From the NCBI GenBank assembly GCA_011799875.1, contig CM022302.1, forward strand, positions 306,043,048-306,107,047: a stretch of DNA of 64,000 bases, read 5' to 3'. The notes below the pieces were generated by a model. The model did no database searches, had not been told where the DNA came from, and saw nothing but the letters and a program-made list of their open reading frames with translations. The DNA comes from Thinopyrum elongatum (Eukaryota > Streptophyta > Magnoliopsida > Poales > Poaceae). The position numbers were made by a program, and so were the translations under genes. Numbering within the stretch: position 1 is the first letter of the stretch; each line of letters begins with the position of its first letter. Positions 54,001-59,399 of the stretch are shown here, one piece after another.

Positions 54001-55828
54001 GGGAAGAATTTTGAAAAACAGAGGGCAGAAAATACTCTGAAAATAACAAAAGACTTAATATAATTCAAAATTTATTTTCTGGCCAAATTTTTATTAAGTA
54101 AAAACATTATTAAATTTTTGGGGTGTTACACTGTGGTAGGGACAAGTGGCAGCACAAATCAAGTATGGGGTTTACCGGAACAAGACTCGATCTACGGTCG
54201 ACTCAGGAGGCTTAAGTTTCCTGCAACAGTTAGCACAACAAAGAATTCCTTCAACAGCAATACCAATAGGGCCACAACCCTTGCATGCACCAACATGCAC
54301 AACAAACAAGGCATGATCACGCTCCAACGTGATCATCCTCCTGCCGGTAACGGTATTTTTCTTATGCCTGCTCCTGCAAGTTAGTCATGGCCACACACGA
54401 TGCACGGTACGATGAAACATGCCAACACTACACACATGCAAAATTAGCCATATGCCAGTTTTATTTGAATTCAACTTAGTCATGATCAAATTATTCTAGC
54501 AAATACACTACCATGCATTCACCATATCAAGCGTTCAAGATGCTTGCCTTGAGTATGCAGAAATATTGGGTGCACTCCAAAAGTTTGAAAAGTTTCTTCC
54601 CTCCATTTTTCCTATTTTGAAGAGTATAGCAATTACCACATAATTCAAAAACAGTACGAAAAAGTGTATCAAATATTTTTGAAATAAGTACTAAAATAAA
54701 CTAGATGAAAAATTAGAAATACCAGAAAAAGAAACAAATTATTTGGAGTTCATATGAATTACCTATGAATTTTCCAAGTTGGAATAATTGATTTAAAAGC
54801 ACTATTTAATAAATCCAGTGGAGGAAGAGTTTAGGAAAAATGTTCATCATATTTTAAGTAGTAGAGAATGATTTTAGAAGTATGTAGAAATTTGATTCAC
54901 CAGATTTGGATCTGAATTGGCCACTGTAGAAATATTTGAAGACGACTGGAAAAGAAAAAAAGGAGAAGAACAGGAATGCGCCTTGAGCGCTACTCAGCCA
55001 TGCGATGCCACTGGATTATGTCTTTCGCACGTACTACCTGGTTTATGTCTTTCGCGCGCGAAGACGGATTCGGTGGAAACTGTCTCCACTTAAACGGCGA
55101 GACCTGTGGCTTGTGAGGCTGACAGGCGGGTCCCACCCATCGGGTCCGCCTCCCATCTCCCCCGCGCGCCAGGGCAGGGACTGAGGAGGATTCCGGCGAT
55201 CCTCGCCGGCGACTGGAGGCACGTCTCCGGAAGAGGAGTACCCCGCCATGCTCAGGAGCTCCTGGCGATCCCGTGGAGGTAGGGTGCGGTCGTTTAATCC
55301 TGTCCACCTTACTAATGAACGGTTTCACCGAAATGAGTTTGATATACTAGTACATGCTAAACCTGTTATGTGTCTGCTTGTTTCTTCTTTTAGAATGCTA
55401 AGAGATTGTTGGGGAAGAGTGCCTTATTAAGCAATGGTAAAGGAAGTAATGCAGATAAGGTTCAGGATAGTGAGACATCCTTGTTGGTCTCCAACAAAGC
55501 TGATAAAACAGCTAAGGAAAACTATCTTGAAGATAGTGAGACAACCCCAAAGTCCTGTCTTGGTGTAGTGTTCGAGTTACTGGCCACTACCGCAGGCACA
55601 AGCTATTCAAACTCACTGTCTGAATCAGTTCGGTTTCTTGAGTCTCAACTACAAGCTGAAAGACATCGATCAGCTCTGCTGCGACAAGAAGCCGAAGGAC
55701 TGCGGAAGTCCCTGGAGAATTCAGATGCATACTTTCTGGTGCGACAGCAAGCTTTGGAGGATTTTAGCACCAAACAGGAGAAAGCTAATAAGCTTGCTAA
55801 GCTTATTGCCAGCATGGTGGATACCTAG
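39050..55828 (+). CDS. TnpA-like (Transposase_24, En/Spm-associated) multi-exon gene
   Basis: A gene model read from splice signals. Confident exons are 41401-41564, 41881-42030, 42500-43000, 43099-43311, 43502-43531 and 55394-55828. From 41564 on, every junction is in phase 0, and the frame stays open to the TAG at 55826-55828. Earlier exon-like pieces end near 39276 and 40291, but their splicing and the start codon are unresolved. The domain of interest is the DEVTCANTSAIFKNAWWQY region, followed by a C-terminal coiled coil. In En/Spm systems the accessory protein binds subterminal repeats and assists transposition. The last intron (43532-55393) holds an 11.4-kb LTR cluster. No catalytic TNP2 partner is present. 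Confidence 0.75.
39092..39276 (+). CDS. TnpA-like gene, candidate first exon
   Basis: Reads GRFSRSVLHLQGAAPAIAWS and then SIITDSSDEAEAYSAPPKR before a GT donor at 39277. A related exon ends ...DAEVDMATAKR at 40291 with the same GAGGTTGTACAC donor context, and a third, weaker copy is near 40940-40985. The repeated SSDEAEAYSAPPK-type ending suggests exon duplication. The initiating ATG cannot be fixed. Confidence 0.45.
39430..39740 (+). repeat. (GCT)n-rich degenerate minisatellite
   Basis: CTGCTGCTGCTCCGGCTCTC, CGCTCACTCGC and CTCGCGCTGCTG recur about ten times. All six frames stay open for long distances, giving leucine/alanine-rich or glutamine/serine-rich translations. It lies in the first intron of the candidate gene model and is not a protein by itself. 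Confidence 0.8.
40090..40291 (+). CDS. TnpA-like gene, duplicated exon copy 2 (candidate)
   Basis: Homologous to 39120-39276: GAGCTGCTCCAAAGACGGA against GAGCTGCTCCGGCGATCG, and ACGGCAAAGAG before a GT donor at 40292. It may be an alternative or vestigial exon. Confidence 0.4.
40343..40736. mobile_element. Harbinger-like MITE in an intron of the TnpA-like gene
   Basis: Flanked by TTA at 40340-40342 and 40737-40739. The left end GGGCTATTTTGGTTC and the minus-strand right end GGGCTCCTTTGGCTCG match at most positions. It is 394 bp, AT-rich and non-coding. Confidence 0.8.
41401..41564 (+). CDS. TnpA-like gene, exon with SEADSDAADHSYLPPK
   Basis: Preceded by CATGTAG (acceptor) and followed by GTGTTTGCT (donor side). 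It encodes KKRRVLCGNTMSCRHRSM and NPPPSPDCNPEEDIC, then SEADSDAADHSYLPPK. The ending is repeated in the next exon, and the following intron sequence (TCTAACATGGCATGATGATG) is also repeated, so exon and intron were duplicated together. Confidence 0.6.
41881..42030 (+). CDS. TnpA-like gene, exon with SEMDSETVDQSYSLTK
   Basis: 150 bp, phase 0 at both ends, with AATCAG before and GTGTAT after. It starts PFEWVMEKSGVKTRSLEQIV and ends SEMDSETVDQSYSLTK. The start is echoed by the next exon (PFELERVMAVSSGVKTQSSN), so this exon shares its tail with the previous one and its head with the following one. Confidence 0.65.
42500..43000 (+). CDS. TnpA-like gene, proline-rich exon
   Basis: 501 bp, phase 0 at both ends, acceptor TTATCAG and donor GTAAGT. 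It encodes a proline/threonine-rich linker with a loose period of about 20 residues (AREPAHPHITQTLADCTPT, DREPASPNLTPTPVDSNPV, DRAPSPPQRSQTRAVSKVA), then SLASIAFDVVKSYVRIFPSW and ending VFVQELC. No stop interrupts it. Confidence 0.7.
43099..43311 (+). CDS. TnpA-like gene, Transposase_24 core exon
   Basis: 213 bp, acceptor CTATAG and donor GTAAGT, phase 0. It encodes DLETQDEVTCANTSAIFKNA, then WWQYQNYLKKTYF and LLDDDWERLVLYWSRTKN. The spacing of NAW..Y...LKK.YF and DW..LV.YW is the signature of the plant Transposase_24 (Ptta/En/Spm) family as I know it. The protein is probably nuclear and DNA-binding. Confidence 0.8.
43502..43531 (+). CDS. TnpA-like gene, 30-bp micro-exon
   Basis: Bounded by an AG at 43500-43501 and GTATGT from 43532, phase 0, coding for DLIETPMAQQ. 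It joins RTKNV before it to NAKRLLGKSALL after it without frameshift. Short exons are plausible, but transcript evidence would be needed. Confidence 0.6.
43532..43878. other. Left part of the interrupted intron
   Basis: AT-rich intron-like sequence before the LTR cluster. It ends with GTTTAATCCT at 43879-43888, which recurs at 55292-55301 on the other side of the cluster. Confidence 0.6.
43891..48339 (+). repeat. LTR-A, plus orientation
   Basis: 4449 bp, starts TGTAACACCG and ends CCCCGGCA, followed by GCCTTG (the start of the internal region as seen next to LTR-B). The interior includes three copies of GGCATTTCTCTTCAAG (about 47490-47650). GC-rich open frames at 44.8-45.8 kb have no domain and are treated as LTR filler. 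Confidence 0.85.
48583..49380 (-). CDS. Retroelement internal ORF, 265 aa, possible dsRBD-like fold
   Basis: The only sizeable frame of the internal region. The first ATG in frame is at 49380 (MAGPIVHNETTAAELEGFVV); the frame is open further upstream but with no earlier ATG that I could place. At about residues 30-90 the order EEPPEYVVYQEH, HHYWATVHIYGRG, YRFTGR and EPQAIQLAAREAVVQLR looks like the strand-strand-strand-helix shape of a double-stranded-RNA-binding domain, though the usual lysine-rich start of the last helix is missing. The C-terminal half is low-complexity (PTTDTPIVLFGRP, SPDELQRLFGISS). I cannot name a family with confidence. It is uninterrupted by stops, unusual for this window. 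Confidence 0.5.
   Translation of the reverse strand: MAGPIVHNETTAAELEGFVVILANLTHRALGIEEPPEYVVYQEHASDAIHHYWATVHIYGRGITAERPYRFTGRTTTDEPQAIQLAAREAVVQLRHRSPRVNCRSFYYYPSREGYGRSTQVANGDHETDPALVHLVRYLRAQETLFDQVTNDLIETRRTLALLTRVRSEAAPTTDTPIVLFGRPIEPARSAPVAHPGNAFVSPDELQRLFGISSNGTVATTPRVGHHRYPNPAAPHNTPVNSDVEAPGEASTSARHARLDIDEVD
49685..49697 (-). other. Primer-binding site of the LTR-B element
   Basis: TGGTATCAGAGCC on the minus strand, 4 bases after the LTR-B CA end. It matches the usual initiator-Met tRNA primer site of plant retroelements. Confidence 0.75.
49702..54130 (-). repeat. LTR-B, minus orientation
   Basis: 4429 bp. On the minus strand it starts TGTAACACCC at 54130 and ends GGCCCCGGCA at 49702. 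It aligns along its whole length with LTR-A read in reverse. About 20 differences in 240 bp were counted in one well-matched stretch, and more in the part near the TG end. Confidence 0.85.
54131..55291 (-). repeat. LTR-C, partial, with a switched 14-bp end
   Basis: 54131-55284 matches 51171-52350 in the same orientation, at about 96-97% by eye. At the right end, after the shared GGTAGGG, the sequence changes to GGTAGGGTGCGGTC (55278-55291). That is the reverse complement of 51158-51171, the LTR coordinate immediately next to the other breakpoint of LTR-C. Confidence 0.75.
55302..55393. other. Right part of the interrupted intron
   Basis: Ends TTTCTTCTTTTAG at 55393, a good acceptor for the final exon of the TnpA-like gene. 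Confidence 0.6.
55394..55828 (+). CDS. TnpA-like gene, last exon, coiled coil
   Basis: 435 bp, phase 0, starting NAKRLLGKSALLSNGKGSNA and ending IASMVDT at the TAG at 55826-55828. From about codon 73 a heptad-rich stretch (SVRFLESQLQAERHRSALLR, QEAEGLRKSLENSDAYFLV, KQEKANKLAKL) predicts a coiled coil for self-association, as expected of TnpA-type proteins that bring transposon ends together. SETSLLVSNKADK and SETTPKS form an imperfect internal repeat. Confidence 0.75.
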   Translation, partial: NAKRLLGKSALLSNGKGSNADKVQDSETSLLVSNKADKTAKENYLEDSETTPKSCLGVVFELLATTAGTSYSNSLSESVRFLESQLQAERHRSALLRQEAEGLRKSLENSDAYFLVRQQALEDFSTKQEKANKLAKLIASMVDT

Positions 55829-56196
55829 GATAACATTTCTTGAGCTCTTCTGAAGTTTTTTCAGTTATGGACTTGTTTTGCTACCGCGTTTATTTGCACT
55901 GGTGGCCAATTTAGACTGCCAGTGTATGTAATATGCTGCTTTGTTCCCTACTTGCACTGGTGGCGAACTTTGATGCCCAGTGGATGTAATATGTGTAATA
56001 GTCGTAATAGCCTAGCGTTAGTTGTTTGCTTATTTATTTCCTTATTATCTTGTTTAGTTGTTTGCTTGTAGTCACTGCAGTTCTTTTTTTGCGTTTCTCT
56101 AGTAGCCACAATAACCTATTTTTATAACTAGGCCACAATAACCATGGCAACACACGGACTGTTGTAACCATGGTCCTGCTACCTGCTATAGTGACC
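55829..56196 (+). other. 3' UTR of the TnpA-like gene
   Basis: TTTGCACTGGTGGCCAA and CTTGCACTGGTGGCGAA form an imperfect direct repeat (55895 and 55949), each followed by GCCAGTG or GCCCAGTG and ATGTAATATG. The duplicated 3'-UTR segment carries AT-rich sequences that could serve as polyadenylation signals; no canonical AATAAA was located. Confidence 0.5.
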
Positions 56197-56331
56197 ATGG
56201 GCCTCCTACGGGCCGTAGGATCCATGGGCCTTCTACGGGCCGTAGGATCCATGGGCCTTCTACGGGCCGTAGGATCCATGGACCTTCTACGGGCCGTCTA
56301 ATCAATGGGCCTTCTACGGGCCGTATAATCG
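56197..56331. repeat. Right subterminal 27-bp tandem repeat, 5 copies
   Basis: ATGGGCCTTCTACGGGCCGT, completed by AGGATCC, repeats at 56197, 56224, 56251, 56278 and 56305 with an exact 27-bp period and few mismatches. It contains the palindrome-like GGGCC/GGCCC core. It is a candidate binding array for the element's accessory protein. The open frame with repeated DPTARRRPM on the minus strand is an artefact of the 27-bp period. Confidence 0.85.
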
Positions 56332-57150
56332 TTTCGCCAAACATGGGCCGTACTATTCGTGGACCAATAACGATCCGCAAAATGGGCCGTAAACAGGCTA
56401 GAGTGGAAATCGTCTGTTTATGGCCCGATAATAAGCCGTATTTGATGACGCTATGAAAATAGCCCAATGTCTTAACGGGCCACAATTGGGCCGACAGTAA
56501 CCACGGGCTGAATTTGGCCCACAAGTGGAACAGGCCGGTAACGGACCGTAAGTAACCGAATTCTAGAAATGTGCCCAAGAATAAATGGGCCCTTAGAAGG
56601 CCGAAAGTTAACATGGGCTAGAAATGGCCTACGAAATAATTGGCCATTAATGAATATAAAGCGATACACTGTTCATTATGGTCCAGTTTCACCTCGGGCC
56701 TTTAATGGGCCCAGAGTTACAAAGGGCCTCGTATGGGCCGAAAGACGTCACGGGCCATACATGGGCCAGAAGTTACAATGGGCTGGAATCATATTGGACG
56801 GCCCAGATGACGCTACTAGGCCTAATTCGGATAGGCCATAACGGGCCATGAGTTAGCGGGCCGTAAATGGGCTATATGCAAACAGGTTGTTAACAGGCTT
56901 TCCGTGGGCCGGCCCGCTACCTTTTGACCAAGTCAAACGGGCTGGCCTTTTCACCGGAATGGGCCTCTGTTGGGCCGTGCCATGTGTCGACGTATGATAG
57001 GCGCCTCCGGTCCCATGAGTGGATGACATCTGTCCCAACGGTGAGCCGACACGTGGTTCCTCTGGCCATTGAGAATTTTACACGTGGAAAATCCCCATTG
57101 GTCCGGGCTGTCAACGGGTTATCGGATTCAAGCCGGAACCCGATAGCTTA
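56332..57150. repeat. Right subterminal zone, dispersed GGGCC motifs
   Basis: ATGGGCC, CGGGCCA, AGGCCGTAA and similar words recur every 20-40 bp in both orientations up to about 56960. They fade into the terminal region after 57150. Confidence 0.7.
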
Positions 57151-57378
57151 ACTACAACCAATTACGGTGGATGCCACGTGTCGGTTACCCTTGATGAAAG
57201 CACCTCCATGACGCACCATTTATCATCATGGAAGTGGACACTTTCGTGATGATAATTTTGGTATTGTCATGGAACACTTCTACGACAGCACAGGTATGAC
57301 TATCTTAATTCTGTCATAAAATCGTCATGGATGTACATGCATGACAGAAAACGTGACCTACTGTGACAAACACGTATC
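57151..57378. other. CACTA right subterminal DNA
   Basis: Carries TCATGGAACACTTCTACGAC, AATCGTCATGGATGTACATG and GCATGACAGAAAACGTGAC, matching in inverted orientation the style of 2060-2175 near the left end. Confidence 0.7.
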
Positions 57379-57406
57379 ATCATGGAAGTGTATTTTTTTT
57401 GTAGTG
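57379..57406 (-). repeat. CACTA right terminal inverted repeat
   Basis: Read on the minus strand it starts CACTACAAAAAAAATACACT. Identical to the left terminus for 14 bases. Confidence 0.9.
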
Positions 57407-57917
57407 CTACGAACAACCAAAGATAGCAATTGAAACTAGATATATGCTAACTACAAACAACCAAACAACATAAAACCATTAAAGAGGCATATGCTCGCTA
57501 CAACAGGCTTAACAACAACCAAATATAGTGATTTATATTTGTATTGTTGAAACCAGTATTGATGAAATTGAACTGCACAGTTTATACTTGCACATATAGA
57601 ACATCACTTTGTGAATAACTGAAATAAACAAGGCATACTATGAACAACCAAAGATATCAATTGAAAATGGACATATGCTAACTACAAACAACCGAACAAC
57701 CTACAAAACATTAACACAGGCATATGCTCGCTACTACAGGCTTAACAGCAAGCAAATATAGTCATTCCTATTGTTATTGTTGAAACTGGTATTGATGAAA
57801 TTGTACTACACAGTAAATAGTTGCACATATAGAGCATCACATTGTGAATAACTGAAATAAACAAGGCATATTGTAAACAACCAAATATAGCAACTAAAAC
57901 TGGACATATTCTTACTA
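57407..57917. repeat. Right part of the interrupted ~231-bp tandem array
   Basis: The first three bases, CTA, are the target-site duplication. Units start GAACAACCAAAG at 57411 and 57642, and a diverged AAACAACCAAAT at 57875 (spacing 231 and 233). Each full unit ends AAATAAACAAGGCATACTA, the same words that directly precede the CACTA element at 2014. The third unit runs into CTACACTACAAAAGGGG at 57914-57931. Confidence 0.88.
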
Positions 57918-57997
57918 CACTACAAAAGGGGCTCGACAAAACAAAATCATGGGTTTCCCCCTGTGAAGAGGCACGGCAAAACAAATCATGGTTTCCC

Positions 57998-58558
57998 TCA
58001 CTTGTCACAGATGGGCTCATTCCCATGGGAAGAGCACGGTCTCTGGGTGCCCTCCTTGTTGTTGAAAATGGGCACCTTCCCATTGCAAGAGCATGGCTGT
58101 AGGGTGCCCTCCATGATGTCGCAGATGGGCTCTTTCCCCTTGGAAGAGCTAGAGAGGGTGCCCTCCTTATGGTCGCCATCAATGAGGTTTGACTTGGCAG
58201 CTGAGGATCCCAAGCCAGCGTCGCAAAACGTGTCCTTCAGAAATGACAAAAGGGGCTCGATGGCAATGTAGGATGGCAAATTCTTGACAGCGATCTAGAG
58301 GAGATAAGCAGTGGGGCCATGGATGAGATCGACGGCGGTTGAACCCGAGGGGTTGGGGGTGGGCCACTTAACCCATGACATAGCCTGCGTCAGGCCATCG
58401 CTGTCGACGACCTCGATGCCGTAACCGGCGTCCGTGACATACCAGCATACTCTAGCCTGCTGATTGAGAGCTTGTGGCCAGTAATCATCGTCAGCTTCCT
58501 CGGCGGCCACCTCGGCATCGTTGGGCGAAGAGGCCGTGATAAACCTCTTTTGGGCCAT
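57998..58558 (-). pseudogene. Unrecognised reading frame with one nonsense codon and 19-aa repeats
   Basis: ATG at 58558 gives MAQKRFITASSPNDAEVAAE, EADDDYWPQALNQQARVCWY, GLTQAMSWVKWPTPNPSGST and LIHGPTAYLL, then a TAG at 58295-58297. The same frame continues without shift as IAVKNLPSYIAIEPLLSFLK and AGLGSSAAKSNLIDGD. It then has three 19-residue repeats starting KEGTLSSSS, MEGTLQPCS and KEGTQRPCS (each ending like PICDI, PIFNN or PICDK) and a stop at 57998. Joined, it would be about 186 codons. I do not recognise the family. Coherent composition on both sides of the stop suggests a once-functional gene, or an intron or sequencing error that hides the stop. The tandem array lies just downstream. 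Confidence 0.55.
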
Positions 58559-58970
58559 TCACTCCCTGACCTCCACGGGAAGCATAGCCGGGCTTAGGCT
58601 GCGACGCTCTGGAGTAGGGAATGGGGATGGGAATCTATGGGAAAGGAGGTGTTTGGCAGGCGTCATCTAAGAAACTTACGGCGGCTAGGGTATGGAGATC
58701 GGTGGGTAAGCTGCACGGTCAAACCGGCAGATGTTGACAATGGAGGCCTTCGGGCGGCGGTGGTGGCGGCAGCGACCTTGCTAGGTTTTCGAGCACAGGA
58801 GCAGTGGGGTGTGTATGTGTGTGTGTGCGCGCGCGCGGAGTTTTTGGGGTGTGTGTGTGGAGGGGGGCAAGGTGGTGTTTGAGGAAATAATGTGGCTACT
58901 GAAAATTTTACTAGGCGTGAGTAAAATGCTGGGGCTGTTGAAAATTTGAATGAAGGGATTGAGAAAAAAC
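58559..58970. promoter_or_regulatory. Upstream region of the minus-strand frame, with GT/CG microsatellite
   Basis: Includes a GTGTGTGTGTGCGCGCGCGCG-like run at about 58812-58835 and purine-rich sequence. Regulatory status is inferred from position only. Confidence 0.3.
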
Positions 58971-59358
58971 CATCACACATGGTCCTAAAATAACAACTGT
59001 GTGCTATCAAACAGATAAACCCTCAAGCCGGGTAGAAATTTTTGAGGGATGCAGGCGGGCGCAGGAACAACAAACATTACACACGGTCGAAACATAATAA
59101 CCGTGTGTTATCAAATAAAAAAACCTCCAGGAGGCTAGATATTTTTGAGGGATGCAGGCTGGAGCGGAAGCAAACAAGATCGCACATGGTCCAAACGTAA
59201 TAACTGTGTGCTATCAAACAAAAAAAACCTCCAGGCGGGTAGATAGTTTTGAGCGATTTAGGCGGGAGCGGGGGCAACAAACATCGCACACAGTCGAATA
59301 ATAATTGTATCAAATAGAAAAACCCTCTATGTGGGTAGATATTTTTGAGATTGGAGGG
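58971..59358. repeat. 104-bp tandem repeat, four copies
   Basis: Copies start CATCACAC, CATTACAC, CATCGCAC-like and CATCGCAC at 58971, 59075, 59178 and 59282. Each contains a CACA.GGTC..AA.ATAATAACTGTGTG-type inverted word, TATCAAA.A.A, CCTCCAGG.GGGTAGATA and TTTTGAGGGATGCAGGC. The last copy is shortened. Confidence 0.85.
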
Positions 59359-59399
59359 AAGCCTTGTGGAGCCCAATGTAGACCAAAAATATGTATGAA

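Larger units (their letters stand above)
43879..55301. mobile_element. Composite LTR cluster with inverted LTRs, in an intron
   Basis: Three stretches of one LTR family: LTR-A, plus orientation, 43891-48339; LTR-B, minus orientation, 49702-54130; and a partial LTR-C, minus orientation, 54131-55284. Between A and B lies a 1.36-kb internal region in minus orientation with a primer-binding site next to LTR-B and a polypurine-like tract next to LTR-A. A 10-bp direct repeat, GTTTAATCCT, brackets the whole cluster (43879 and 55292). LTR-B and LTR-C differ by only a few percent while A and B differ by roughly 8-15%, so more than one insertion or rearrangement is involved. Confidence 0.85.
2015..57406. 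mobile_element. Giant CACTA (En/Spm-type) transposon, 55.4 kb with nested insertions
   Basis: Both ends begin CACTACAAAAAAAA when read inward, and the inverted similarity continues through ACACTTCCATGA-like sequence for about 28 bp. Both sides carry CTA duplications. Removing the element rejoins a 231-bp tandem unit exactly as seen in an uninterrupted sister unit at about 57621-57670. Subterminal repeats lie at both ends, and a Transposase_24 (TnpA-like) gene occupies the right part. No reading frame resembling the TNP2/Transposase_21 catalytic protein was seen, so mobility would need a helper. After subtracting the gypsy element (16.6 kb), the LTR cluster (11.4 kb) and the MITEs, about 26-27 kb remain, still large for the superfamily. 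A captured F-box gene and internal duplications account for part of that. Confidence 0.9.

Noticed and set aside
43891..54130. Dating LTR-A and LTR-B as one insertion pair
   Set aside because: They differ far more than LTR-B and LTR-C do, so they may not stem from the same insertion. An age would be misleading.
56034..56614. Minus-strand frame with repeated DPTARRRPM and RPVEGPWIL
   Set aside because: Produced by the 27-bp subterminal repeat, whose period is a multiple of three.
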